A DNA stretch of 60,000 nt from Cristatella mucedo (lineage: Eukaryota; Bryozoa; Phylactolaemata; Cristatellidae), in NCBI GenBank assembly GCA_009760855.2, contig WPIO01000009.1, positions 3,345,001 to 3,405,000 of the forward strand, read 5' to 3'. Shown here piece by piece: positions 12,125 to 23,336 of the stretch (positions are counted from its first letter, which is position 1; each line of letters opens with the position of its first letter). Below the pieces are notes generated by a model. The model saw nothing but the letters and a program-made list of their open reading frames with translations, did not search any database and had not been told where the DNA came from. The position numbers and the translations under genes are program-made.

Positions 12125-12264
12125 GAACAATCAGTGGTTTGGCAGTGAGCCAGAACAACATATACGTTGCTGCAGCATCCACATCTGGTTACGTGTCTGT
12201 GCTGGATTTAAGGACCGGATTCCCGCAGGGTGCTTGGAAAGCTCACGACGGAGAAATATTGCAG
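12125..12264 (+). CDS. WDR81: WDR81-like exon: WD40 repeat with LDLRTG
   Basis: Joined to the previous exon it reads GTISGLAVSQNNIYVAAAST, then SGYVSVLDLRTGFPQGAWKA and HDGEILQ. The LD-RTG end of one blade and the H-G-(D/E)-ILQ opening of the next are conserved in WDR81. Acceptor ctgtag, donor cag|gtgtgt, two bases in and phase 0 out. The longer open frame that begins upstream at 11956 includes intron and is not the exon start. Confidence 0.8.
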
Positions 12265-12457
12265 GTGTGTGCATGTGCTGCGTTTTGATAATGGTCTGAC
12301 GAGACTCGTTTTGCATTAGTGCTGACTATATACCAATCGTAAGGTATTGTGCATGCTGCATTTTATATAAACTGTATGTTGCTGTGGGATGAGTTGCATA
12401 GTGATTGAAAGTCTGATGCTTTTTTTATAATGCTAACCTGGCATCTGGATGCTGCAG

Positions 12458-12594
12458 GCAAGCATTGCAATCATTATAAGTTCTGTGCACAATCATTTCC
12501 CTAGCTGGGTACCGCTGAGCAAGAGCATGCCCAAGCTGATAAAGCAGGTGCTCCTTGAGCTTCCCAAAATTGTGTGCCTTCACTCAACGTCTGA
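12458..12594 (+). CDS. WDR81: Probable divergent WDR81-like exon (next WD blade)
   Basis: In phase with the previous exon after a gctgcag acceptor. It reads ASIAIIISSVHNHFPSWVPL and ends LHSTSE. The pattern of a beta strand, SS, then (N/D)H, then W matches the family's blade 'xxVSSxxDHxxxVW' with one residue missing, and LHSTSE sits where the family has a conserved SE. The donor ga|gtgctg is weak; an alternative is cag|gtgctc at 12547. The blade is more diverged than its neighbours. Confidence 0.5.
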
Positions 12595-13035
12595 GTGCTG
12601 AAGCCAGGCTGAGACATGAGAAAACTACCTGGACTACCTGGTAGCCATTGGCTAAGTTTAAAATCTATCATTTATTGATATGGTTGTTGTAAGTAAAATT
12701 TTCTGCACTAGCCAGTTGTCTAAGAAACCCTATAGCCTCTATAGGCAGGGACAATAGTAGCTTTCAGCTTACCCAGTTGTTACCGGGCTTAAAAGCCCCT
12801 TGAAGCCCATTGACAGTTGTTAATGAGGCTTCAGAGTACCCGAAAATTTCTTAACTTCTAGCCAGGAAAAGGGTTTGGAGTGCTTTTATTGGTAGCCCCT
12901 ATATTCATAGATACGTTGGCATTTTAGGTAACGTTGTCGTAGTCGTCAATTTTTGGACTAAACATTTTGCCTCTACACTGTTTGTCTTATTTCATGCACT
13001 GATTGTTGAATGCAAGGAAATACTGCCTACCAAGT
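12595..13035. other. No gene recognised (intron)
   Basis: Start of the 12.9-kb stretch that separates the propeller exons from the terminal exon. No open frame with splice sites was seen here. Confidence 0.5.
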
Positions 13036-15370
13036 GCTGAGGACTATGCTATTCGTACATGGATGGCAGCATATTTTCTTAGGTTGAACTGAGTTAAAAC
13101 CAACTTACTAGTTATAGACAAACCAAATGTGATTCAGAACTTGGAAAACCCTAGCGTTCAAAATCGGCTCTGTCAGCATATATCGTGTTCAAGGTGCACA
13201 CAATCCAGGTGTCTTGTCGCAAAGTGACCTTTCGTTAGACGACCACATCAGCTCCACAGTAATGTATGCCTACTTTCAGCTACATAATATTGCTAAACTT
13301 CGGGCTTGCTTATATGTAATGTATCTCCGTCTGTAACTCCACAAAGTCATAAAGACCATGTGGGTGTTACGCAGGAGAGTTTTGTATAGCGCACTCACAG
13401 CCTAAGTGGCTTTCGATATGCATTCGGTTGCCAGCAGACTTCGTCTCGCCCAACAAAGAGAAAGTGGGAAGCATGGCAGAGTCAGGAGAGCAGTTGAGGT
13501 AGTGAGTAGCATAGAAGTAGCAGCTCAGGACCACTGAAAAGGATGTGCCATAGTCGGCAGTAGGAGAGTAGTTATCGTTGCGTAAGAATTGTGGAAGCAA
13601 GTTCCACAGTCTAGGACCTGCAGAGCTAAAGCTGAGCTTCTGTCGTCACCTGTCTAAGCGGAGGAATGGGACAGCTAATTTATTGTCCACACAGGACCTG
13701 AGGGCGCAAACAGGCTGAAACTTATGCAGCAGCTCAGCTAGGTATGAAGGAGCCAAGCCATGCGGGCCTTGTGGGTCGGCATAAGAACTTTGCTCTGTAT
13801 CCTTTGCTCAACCGGCAACCATCCTAGCTCTTCCAGCAAAGGAGACACGTGCTCAACCCGCTGGGACTTGAAGACCAGCCTTGCAGCCATATTCATTGTC
13901 CGCTGTAGTGGCATAATAGCTTTCTTTGGCAGCCCAGCCAAAAGGGAATTACAATAATCAAGCCGAGACAGAACTAGAGAGCTAGTTAAATTTTTTACAA
14001 GCCACTGTGGGAGACTGCTCCTAATCTTGGACAGGGATCGGATGTGATGGCTAGGTGTAGAGGCAGTCTCCTGAATGAAGCTTTTGAAATTGAGGCAGCT
14101 GTCGAACACGACACCTAAATTTCGAGCACGTGGTGAAGGTCGCACAGTAGCATCACCTATTAGAACAGCAAAGCCTTTTAATCCAGCCACACGCTTAGGG
14201 TGTCCTATGAGCAGCAATTCGGTTTTATCATTTAATTTCAGGAAGTTTTCCGACATCCAGGATCGAATATCGGCAAGGCAAGCATTCAGTTTCTCAGTTG
14301 CCGCAGCAGATTCCGACGGTTTGAATGACAAATGCGACTGAGTATCGTCAGCATAGAAGTGATATCCCATTCCATGGGCCTTTATCACTTTTCCCAGAGG
14401 TTGTGTATAAATGGAGAACAGCAAGGGACCGAGTACAGACCCTTGAGGGACTCCACAGGTGACCCTTCTCGTGACTGAGACCTGACCCCCACACGACACG
14501 GATTGAACACGATCAGACAAGTAGGATTTAAACCACGCCAGTGCTTCGTCTGCCAGACCGATCGTTGTTCTCAATCGTTCAAGCAGAACTTCGTGATCAA
14601 TAGTGTCGAAGGCAGCAGACAGATCTAGCAGAGCTAGGGCAGTGACATTCCCGTCGTCGTTGCCAAGTAGAATGCTTAGGCCGGGATGCTACATCTAAAT
14701 TGGTACCAGCATTTGTAACATCCTGTCTTGACTTCCGGAACTCACAGCTTGCTGGTCTACCGGCCTGCGCAATCAGGTGCTTACAGTTGGTGCAAAACTC
14801 TTAAACTAGGCTTGACTCTCGTGAACATTGCAGTTGCCTTGTCACACCACTTATCCCAGACCTGCACTGGCTCCCAGTCAAGCAATGCATCGACTTCAAC
14901 GTTCTGTGACTCACTTTTAGATCCCTTGATTCTTTGGCACCAGCCTACCTATCAGATCTACTTCCCCACCAGGCTAGGCTCCATACTGCTCGCTTTTTTA
15001 AATCAAATTGTTTAGCTACACCTCATACGAATCTCAAATCCTTTAGAGACCGTGCCTTTAGTTTGTATACTCCCACAGCCTGAAGCTCACTCCCGACTGA
15101 CGTGACGACATTCTCTTACTTGACCGCAGTTACAAAAGCTAAAAACGCATTAAAGTATCACAGCATTTAGTGGGTCCATGTGATTCGTACGAATGTGTTT
15201 ATTCGCGCTGACATTATGCGTGTCGCCACTAACCAGGTTATGCTTTGTGACATTAAGCATGCTACCACTAACCATTTGATCAGGATTTCTTTACAGTATA
15301 TGTAAAGTGCCTAGAAAGAGATTAAGTTTTGTGAGGGTGCTATACAAGTGTATTATTATGATTATGATTA
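13036..15370 (+). mobile_element. L2-B LINE interrupted by an L2-A insertion
   Basis: Plus-strand L2-B runs from about 13036 to 13312 (LSLDDHISST-like and FQLHNIAKLRAC phrases, several stops). It resumes at about 14696 (FVTSCLDFRNSQLAGLPACA) and ends with the 3' tail and (ATT)n at about 15365. The two halves are contiguous in the family RT and are separated by a minus-strand L2-A copy. The L2-B was therefore present before the L2-A arrived. Confidence 0.85.
13313..14690 (-). mobile_element. L2-A LINE, 5'-truncated copy with long RT frame
   Basis: On the minus strand an open frame of 278 codons (14574-13738, open further upstream through LSAAFDTIDHEVLLERL) carries the RT core GVPQGSVLGPLLFSIYTQPL, YADDTQ and the thumb region KSQRVEHVSPLLEELGWLPV. 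This is L2-clade non-LTR RT. After the frame breaks near 13738, the 3' UTR runs to about 13313. There is no endonuclease, so it is 5'-truncated. Substitutions against the other L2-A copies are few, suggesting fairly recent activity. Confidence 0.9.
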
Positions 15371-15777
15371 TTGTTATATCCCCATGGTGTACACCTTGTC
15401 TGTAGATACGCAGTTTCAATGACAAGTGCTTTGTCACATCTTCGATGGATTCTGTTGTGACCATGTGGAGATATGATGACGTGAAGCCCGTTATCAATCT
15501 TAGAGGTAGGTAGCCAATGTTGGGGCCTTGGCTGCAGCACAATAGGGACAATGTTCTTTAAAGTGTGTGAGCTGGTGATCAGATGTTTGCATGTGTAGTT
15601 GTGTTTTGTACTGCTTGCACCACTCTTACGACCTATCATTGAAGCTGGATTGTAATAATCTTTGTATGCATGACCAATCTCCAAATAGACCTGTTCCTGC
15701 TGGCGAGCTATAGTAACTGAAAGTAACATCATAGTAACAGTAACTAGTAAAATTAAAGGTGTATGCACAGATTTCAT
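15340..15777 (-). CDS. Hypothetical secreted protein, nested antisense in the WDR81-like intron
   Basis: A 145-codon minus-strand frame. It opens with a convincing signal peptide (MKSVHTPLILLVTVTMMLLS, cleavage plausible after VTIA). A polar domain follows with one N-glycosylation site (NYT) and a few cysteines. Its last 15 residues (NNNHNHNN) come from the (ATT)n tail of the L2-B element, so the true exon probably ends before that. A donor aag|gtgtac at about 15394 would cut after QTR. I do not recognise the family. The frame could still be chance, but length and signal peptide argue for a real first exon. Confidence 0.4.
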   Translation of the reverse strand: MKSVHTPLILLVTVTMMLLSVTIARQQEQVYLEIGHAYKDYYNPASMIGRKSGASSTKHNYTCKHLITSSHTLKNIVPIVLQPRPQHWLPTSKIDNGLHVIISPHGHNRIHRRCDKALVIETAYLQTRCTPWGYNNNHNHNNTLV

Positions 15778-16036
15778 ATGCTCGCATAAACCCGTTTGTT
15801 CTTAACAGTAAAATAAATTAAATCAATACGTAAATAATATAAAATATAAATAAATAAAGTAAATTGCGAGCATGTTATTTTCCACCTTAATTGGGCAAAG
15901 CTTTAGTACAATTCTTAGTTTACAGCATCTCTGAATAGGTTGATCTGCTTTACAAGCATGACGGTAGCAGCATATCATAATCTGCCCTGAAGGTGTACAT
16001 CAGGCACAAGACGGCAATCATTGCAGGGAACCTGAT

Positions 16037-16249
16037 TTAGGGGTAATAATATGATGCTTGCTTTAGTGCCAGTCTGGTAAATGTCGATGGCTCCCTTAGT
16101 TCGATGAAGAATGGTCTGGGGACTGTACACTCAGGGTTGATTTCGGTCTGTAGGGCCAAAGACTTATTATATAGAAAATCGTTTTTGTCTCTATAGTAGA
16201 GCACAATTTGAGCAGACTGGTATAAAGTTGTGGGAGCTAGGGGACACAC
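16037..16249 (-). CDS. Short hypothetical open frame
   Basis: 70 codons on minus, containing EINPECTVPRPFFIELREPS. Composition looks protein-like, but there are no domain matches or clear splice sites. It lies on the same strand as, and upstream of, the signal-peptide frame at 15777-15340. Low support. Confidence 0.2.
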   Translation of the reverse strand: MCPLAPTTLYQSAQIVLYYRDKNDFLYNKSLALQTEINPECTVPRPFFIELREPSTFTRLALKQASYYYP

Positions 16250-16254
16250 TCAAA

Positions 16255-16441
16255 TGCATTTGCATGCTGACCTTGTGCATGTCACCCCTAACCATATTAT
16301 TCATTTCGTTTGTTTTTTCAAGCATGATTTTACTAACCTTTCAATTGCATTTCACTTTACAGCAAATGTAAAGCGCCTAGAGAGAGATTAAGTTCTCTGA
16401 GGGCGCTTTATCAAGTGAATTATTATTATTATTATTATTAA
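16255..16441 (+). mobile_element. L2-B LINE 3' tail
   Basis: Only the 3' UTR is present: 'agcaaatgtaaagcgcctag', then 'gagattaagttctctgaggg' and the (ATT)n run. Severely 5'-truncated. Confidence 0.9.
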
Positions 16442-17257
16442 TTGTGTTTCTACTGCTGGTTCTTTTGTAAGCCTGCGTATGGACATCTATTCTAGCACTA
16501 GCTGTTATTTCGCGTTACTTGGTATCTCGCAGTTGTGTCCAGTTATTGGAAAGATTCTTCTTGCCGTGTGGAACAGTATCCCGTTTTTCATTTCGGCCAG
16601 ATGTTCTATGTCAGCTTCTTTTTGCTCTTTAGTGTTGTCACTGGATTGTCTAAATCCCTTAAACCGAGATACTAGACGATACTAGACTAAGTGCATGAAA
16701 AGCATTCCACAGGCAAAAGCAAGCCAAACAGCAAGTTAATAATGACCTCTACTAGAGTAGCTATTGTGTCTTCCAAATTTGGAAGCCTAAATGCACATTT
16801 GTTTTAGCCCTAGTAGTGGCATGCGAACCTCACCGGCCTTTTGCCAGTTGCCATAATAACTACCAGTCGTCCACTTGAACTAAGCTGTAATAGTAGACCT
16901 CACGAGCTGCATACCGAAAGGTCCCGATTTTGAATCCTACTTCTGCAATGATCTTGCCAGCCAGGCTCCAAACCACCTCTGGTTGGTTCTTTGTGCCCTT
17001 GTTCCACTCTGAGTGAGATACCAACAGGGCGAGCCCAAGAGGCTCACCCTAGGGATTTGTCATGCACTGATGACGTGCAGAACAAAGTTTATGCACTACC
17101 CGGTTCTAGCATAGAACCTGAGAGAGGGAGGGATGCATTTGTTATCTTGGGTGTCTCACTTAAGTTATCAGGTCGTAGGCAATCACTGCTTACTACTTCC
17201 TAGCATGCCTGAGTGCTACATTATTGTCACTGATCAGATGTTTTTTTGTGGCTGCAG

Positions 17258-17507
17258 AAATCCCTTAGAGATGCCCCAGCGGCAAGTCTTATGTACAGCC
17301 GTTGAAGAAAGAAGAGTTGGCTCTAGTTTTTTAAGTGAGAAAACACTAGGAAAATACAAGCTGCTGCTGAGACAAATTCGTGACTTCATGGAGCAGCTTT
17401 TTCACAACGTGTGGAAGCAGCCACTACATAGATTGTGTAACTACAGCAAGCCTATTTCCAGGCTTATTGTCACTATAGGGTTTGGTTTATTGTTAATTAT
17501 GCTTTAA
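17258..17507 (+). CDS. Hypothetical terminal exon with C-terminal membrane anchor
   Basis: Open frame after a ctgcag acceptor, starting NPLEMPQRQVLCTAVEERRV, then a helical segment (KYKLLLRQIRDFMEQLFHNV). It ends in a single hydrophobic helix (ISRLIVTIGFGLLLIML) directly before TAA, the layout of a tail-anchored protein. About 82 residues. It lies on the same strand as the WDR81-like gene within its large intron, but does not resemble any WDR81 part I know. It could be an alternative last exon, a nested gene or chance. Confidence 0.3.
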
Positions 17508-18177
17508 TTAACTACCTGCACCCCTAATTTCTAGTGCTTTTTATTTATATTGCACAGCCTCGGCAGTTTACTGGCACTTTCTCTCAATCAAGATAACGAT
17601 GGATGAGTGAATGTTAGCCAAACTGTCTACACAGCAGGCAATAATAAAACATAGGTCGTTTGTATAGCGCTATGAGGCAGTGTATGCTGTGATTGTATTG
17701 AGACTTGGGCATAAGATGCCACTTGTAGAAGCACATTAATATATCAAGATCAATGATGTGTAATAACTGTTGCCAATGTAAGGACATTGGTGCATGTTCT
17801 GGCACAAGGCACATGTTGTATGATTTGGATTGGAAATCTATTACAACAGCAGTCCATAGATTATGTGCCGAGATTTCTAGAAATGAACTGAACAGAATAT
17901 ACAAATTCACAGGCTGCCTTTCTCCTACGTAATTATAAAAGTCTCTTCAATCGCCCGCGTCTTTTAGAATGCATTGGAAAATCCAAATATCATAATTCCG
18001 TGGGCCTGATCTTGACATTATCCAAGTAGGCCTTCCTATTTTAGACTAACTTTAATTTATCACCAGCAATTTCGTGTTGACATATATTTTTTAACTTATT
18101 AGCAGGCAGCAGCTCTTTACCCAGCTACTATCAGCGACACCACCCGTATATTGCTGCCTAATCCACCAACAGCTGTG

Positions 18178-18275
18178 ATGATTATAATTATTATAATAAT
18201 TATAAATGTGTATAGTGCCCTCAGAGATATTAATCTCTTTTTATGTGCTTTAAATCTATGTAAAAGAAGCAATAT
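18178..18275 (-). mobile_element. L2-B LINE 3' tail fragment
   Basis: The ATT-rich run followed by 'gccctcagagatattaatct' is the reverse of the family 3' end. Short and diverged. Confidence 0.6.
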
Positions 18276-19210
18276 TAACCCATCCATTGATTGCCCATTC
18301 ACATCATCTGTACCCACTCAGTCATGATACCTCATTCGTTCTGTTTGCTCGAGAATTTAAACCGAGACGTCGACCTTTTTAAAATAGCCTATGTCGATTT
18401 AATATGTGTGGACGTGTAAATGACTTTCTGTCGGTAGGATCAGATTGATCAGCCAATTTGCTAATGCTGGCTGATTGCATGCCCTCCTAGCTGTACCCAG
18501 CTGTGATTGTTAAGTGACTTCTAATAGCCATGCTAGCTAACCAGTTTTCTGCAGAGTAGGTCGCTAGGCATCACTTCTTTATCTCAATGTCTGAGTCCGT
18601 ATTGCTTATTTCTTTTGTCTGTGGCAATAATGGCATTACATTCTCTGCATCTGTTAATAGGCAATGACCTACTGTCTTTTATCTATGTACTTACTGTCTC
18701 AAAATCATGCCATATAAGGCGGTTATGCTCTCATCAGTAGTTGAAAGTCTGAGACTAGTTAATGCTAGCTGTTTGTGAGTTGACCATCCCATTATAAACT
18801 CTGTTTATGGAATCTTATTGTCATCACCATGATGTACTGATGGACCCCCTCTGCTCTGGGATAGTATGCTTACACGCTTTACAATGCTTTATTGTGCTAT
18901 TTCTCAGCTCACAGTAAGATAGTTGCCAATAGAGCACATCTAGGCGTAGTATTGCATGTTAAAGAGACAATAATGCATGTCGATATGCATTTTTTTCATT
19001 TTGAAGAGGCTGTAATTGTGACAGCTTATGCTCAGTGACTAGTCTGCTGTTTCACAGTGTCAATATGTTCACCTACTTGTTTTCTATACCCGACTACATA
19101 AATCATACACGAGGGCTGATTTGTTTTGCCCTGGTCTGTAACAACCCGTAGAGTGACATTTTGTAACTGTTGAATTTGGATGGCTTGGAATTGTAGCAAC
19201 CGTGTTGCAG

Positions 19211-19247
19211 GCATATAAGCAAGGATATAGTGACCGTGGCAATGCAG
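19211..19247 (+). CDS. WDR81: Possible micro-exon of the WDR81-like gene
   Basis: 37 nt between gttgcag and cag|gtacta, encoding HISKDIVTVAMQ. It takes in the phase left by the exon ending at 12594 and leaves in the phase needed by the terminal exon at 25470. Some exon of these phases must lie between them. The residues do not clearly match the family, so the match of phase may be chance. Confidence 0.2.
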
Positions 19248-20282
19248 GTACTATCATCGAGATGCTATTAGCCCTAGGACCAGTCAATTTTTCTTTTGTT
19301 CGGATATGCTGGAGCCGATCCTCCTGTCTCATTTGTTATGTACCTTTATTTAAGCAAGGCCGATTGGATACTTCATTTTTGGCAATGCTAAAAAGCATTT
19401 GCGCAGACAGCGCATTTCCTGATTATTAAATGATAGCCATACTAAGCACTTCCTGTGAAATCCCGTGGCTTATGGTGTGGCAGCTTAAATGTTGTATCCT
19501 AGTTTAGGACCTCTCAGATCTGTCTAATCTGTCTTTCTTTCAACCTGCATTGCAAGGTACGATTAGATTCAAACTTGCACGTTATATGTGTTAGTTACAT
19601 GTGTATTGGAGTCCATGACAACCGTCAGCTGATCTTATGAAAACCTTTCTGTAAGTACTATATGCTTAAATAGCTACCTTGGCCTGTGCTTATGCGCGAA
19701 TTCACGCTTAGTTTGATTGTGTACTTATGTAAGCAATCTCGTCCATAAAAACCCTACGGTGCTACTTGCCGACAGCTTTGGCAGCATAGGAGCCCAAGCA
19801 GTGAATTGGCAGCCAATGTAACCGGCAAATGTGGAGCTGGCAGTTGACGGGCCTGGTATTTCCTGCCCTGAAACTGGCAGATGCTAATCGAGTACTTTCA
19901 TTGAAATTGAGCAACGGAAGAGGCGATCCTTGCTACATTGTATGCACCCTACCTGAGCTAGGAAGACCTCCGGGAGTGTGCACGTAGCTGAACATACGTG
20001 TAATCGTCAGGATGCATTTCAACCTCAGTAATGTACGGTACCAATCCCACTGTCTTGTACTGGCTTACGACATAATAGTGGGAATGGTTGAGGTAGTTTG
20101 TGACGATGGACAAAAGATGCCGAGGTCGGCAGGGGTAGCATGGTCGGCCTTGTTGCATGAGCCCCTTTTCCAGGAGTGCATAGACTCGAGGGCAGCTAAT
20201 ATATTAAAATATAGGAGGTGCATCAAATGTTTGGTAGAAGATATTTAACGGTGCCGGAGCATTTTGGATCGATACAGATGTG

Positions 20283-20564
20283 TCAGACTGTGCTTATGCA
20301 TTGACCGATATTCGGTGATCGGGTGAGAGCTGCTGCAGTTTCTTCAGCGTTTTGGAGGTGCTTGACCACTATTGCTGCCTTAGCCGACAACTCGCCATCA
20401 AGCTCTTGTAGCTGTGTGAAGACTTTGCCTGCTTCTGACCTGGAGCCTTTGATTGCTGCTTTTTTCTGAACAATCTTTATACTGCTAGTACCTCTGCAGC
20501 CTTGTAATGCATTCAAGATACAATTGTTTCTGTTAATTATTCTTTCTTTGGGATTGGCAATCAT
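20283..20564 (-). CDS. Hypothetical open frame, possible nested terminal exon
   Basis: 93 codons on minus, ending at TGA 20283-20285. After a ctgcag acceptor at about 20500 it encodes an alanine- and charge-rich helical stretch (FTQLQELDGELSAKAAIVVK, HLQNAEETAAAL). Further coding-like minus-strand sequence follows at 20158-19958. No family recognised. The upstream end runs into the L2-B copy at 20566. Confidence 0.25.
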   Translation of the reverse strand: MIANPKERIINRNNCILNALQGCRGTSSIKIVQKKAAIKGSRSEAGKVFTQLQELDGELSAKAAIVVKHLQNAEETAAALTRSPNIGQCISTV

Positions 20565-20565
20565 T

Positions 20566-21062
20566 TTCCTTCATTCTTTTGCTCTAGCCTACCTATCAGA
20601 TCTATTCCCCCACCCGGCTAATCATCGTACCACCTACTTTTTGGAATCTAATCGTTTACCTATACCTCGTACGAACCTCAAATCCTTTGGAGACTGTGCC
20701 TTCAGTTCGTATGTACTCACAAAGCCTGGAACTCACTTCCGACTTGCGTCACATCCCCTGACTTGTTCACAATACAAAAAATGCATCTATTTGTGACAGT
20801 ATTTAGTGGGTCCGTTTGATTCGTCCTTTGTCTGCTTATTCGTGCTGACACTGCACATGCTGCCACTAACCATATTTGCTTGCTGACCCTGCCCATGTCA
20901 CCTCTAACCATGGTATGCTTGTTGTTCATTGAGCATGCTACCACTAACCTTTTGCTCGTGCTTCTTTTATAGAACATGTAAAATGCCTAGAAAGAGATTA
21001 AAATCCTTGAGTGCGCAATAAAAAATGTGTTATTATTATTCCTGTTATTATTATTACTTGCG
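20566..21062 (+). mobile_element. L2-B LINE, 3' end
   Basis: RT C-terminus (LAYLSDLFP, then RLPIPRTNLKSFGDCAFSSY) and 3' UTR, ending with 'gcctagaaagagattaaaat' and ATT-rich sequence. The frame is broken near the end of the ORF. Confidence 0.85.
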
Positions 21063-21209
21063 CTCTTCGCTTGGCTTTTGGATTGGGCCTTGTATCGCCC
21101 TTTTAAAATTCCAGCATCAGTGCCCACCAGTATTGGTTTCGTAAGAACGATCATGGAAGCCTTCGATTGCGTGCGCCAACGAGACAACCTGGCCGGGGCC
21201 ACTGCATAA

Positions 21210-22340
21210 CAATAAGCATTCGTCCTGCTGCATTCCCTTGCATCCTATAACAAGCTGGACAAATCTTCAGCGTATTGCTAATAGCCTAGTTTTTTTAATA
21301 GGTTTTGCAGCTCTGTATGCATTGCCTATTTTCTATGATATTTCTATTTCCCACTGCTTTGCGACTCTTTTGACGCGATTACTCTATTTTGATATCCTTA
21401 AAATGTGACTCGTGCACCAAGGGGTTCTATGTTGCATTGAAATTTGCTTCCACCGGTTAGCCAGTATGCCTAACGGCTAACTAGTAACTATCTCGTAGCG
21501 CTGTAATGGCCAAAGCTGCCAAGATGCAACCCGAACGGAAATACTGAGAATAAGACTGCTCTTTGTAATCGGTGTCTTCAAAACCTAAGCACCTGTTTCG
21601 TTGCTACCACACCACTAGAGTACTGAGGGTTCTTGGTCTCTGGCATCCTGCGATGGTTTCTGTATGTTGGTTGCTCGAACTTAATGATTATAACATTTAC
21701 ATAGCATGGGTGCATGTATATTCCACTGGTATTTGCGTTGCATACGTCAGTATTTTGTAGCTCTGAAACAGGGCTATGCTAGATGATTGGGCCTCGCTTC
21801 GTTCTAGGTCACTCCGACCCCGTGAGGTGCATTTGCTTTCATAATAATTCAATGATATCAGCAACAACTGCCAACAAAATTGGTGTGCACTCGTCTGTCA
21901 GCCAGCAGGTATTTCGGCATATGATGGTGCCAGCCACGTGTTAATAGAGCCTGCTCATATGCAATTTGATTTATGATGTAATTGATGCTTTGTGTGTTAC
22001 ATCTCAGTGTATAACTCTTAGGGTTTGCTATGTCTACAATTTGTTCTCCGTGTGTCTATCGGGTCACGGCACGTTAAGTTAACTGCCATTCAGTTCAAAA
22101 AGTCGAGTTTTTGGGAAACGAAACCTGCCTAAGCTCTCAAAATCATCGTGATAGATCTGTTTACATGACCGTGGTCATGGATATTTAGGCACTCGAAAAT
22201 AAGCAAATTAATTGCATTGTCTATACACGATAGGTGGGATGGCCAGTTTGCATGCAAGCAGCCATTTATGATTACTTCTGAAGCCAACATCAAATGGAAC
22301 CAGCACTATAATGGTTTTTATTCATACATACATGTAAATA
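21210..22340. other. No gene recognised (intron)
   Basis: No splice-flanked open frame or known repeat could be supported in this stretch. Confidence 0.5.
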
Positions 22341-22344
22341 AATA

Positions 22345-22516
22345 AATCCTAGCTGATTAAACATCCTCTTTTTTATAACGACAGAAGAGCCTTAACGGCT
22401 ATCACCACTGCTTGCAGTGGCGATAAAGGATCGCCCACCGCAGGAATTGAACCCACGACCTCGGGACCGAGGTCGTGAAAGCAACCCCCTTACATAGTCT
22501 GTTATCACGGCTCTCT
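22345..22516 (-). mobile_element. tRNA-derived SINE, family 1
   Basis: Minus-strand copy of a roughly 170-bp element. It has a tRNA-like head with B box 'gggttcaattcc', preceded by 'cgaggtcgtg' and followed by 'ggcgatcctttatcgccac'. The body continues 'gccgttaaggctctt' and ends 'aagaggatgtttaatcagct'. The same element is at 26.7, 27.2, 37.1, 51.1 and 54.95 kb. Confidence 0.8.
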
Positions 22517-22692
<176 letters not shown>

Positions 22693-23336
22693 GACTATTT
22701 TCCTAAACAGACCCATCGAGACTGGGGTTGCCATATATTTGCATACAGGTGTGAGTGGACTGTAGAAGATATGCATTTGTCAGTGCTGTATGGTTTTTGA
22801 GGCCATTGTTGTTGGCATGCTATCTGTAGTAAGAAACACCTCAATTTACTCCCGTTACGTGTATTATTTTAACATGATAATGTTCAGACTATTTGAAATG
22901 GTCATAAAATGGCTGTTTTTTAATTTTGGCTAGCTATACGATGAGCTTCGCACGCTGCCTTCTTCAGATATCCGAGATGGAGAGTTGAACTTCTGGGTAG
23001 CCCTGCCAGATAAAGCCCTGCTGATGATACAGATGATGATGTTGATGCAGCTGATGCCTCACAATTGGCAAACGTATTTTGCAACATCTTTTGCAATACA
23101 TGATTCGAGATGAATGACGTTCTAAAGGAATACTGTCAATGTCATGACTAATTTTTGACCGAATTTTGTGTCCTTCCAGACCGCAGCTGGTCTATCTTGC
23201 TCGCCCTGCCACTTAGATTGTCTATATACTTTCACAGCTCTTTGAAGTTGGATTTGCATTGCTTATAGATGGGGTTTGCAGCACTTATAAATTTGGCTGA
23301 CGGTTCAAAATATTGTTTTTCAAGTTTTCAGTTTCC

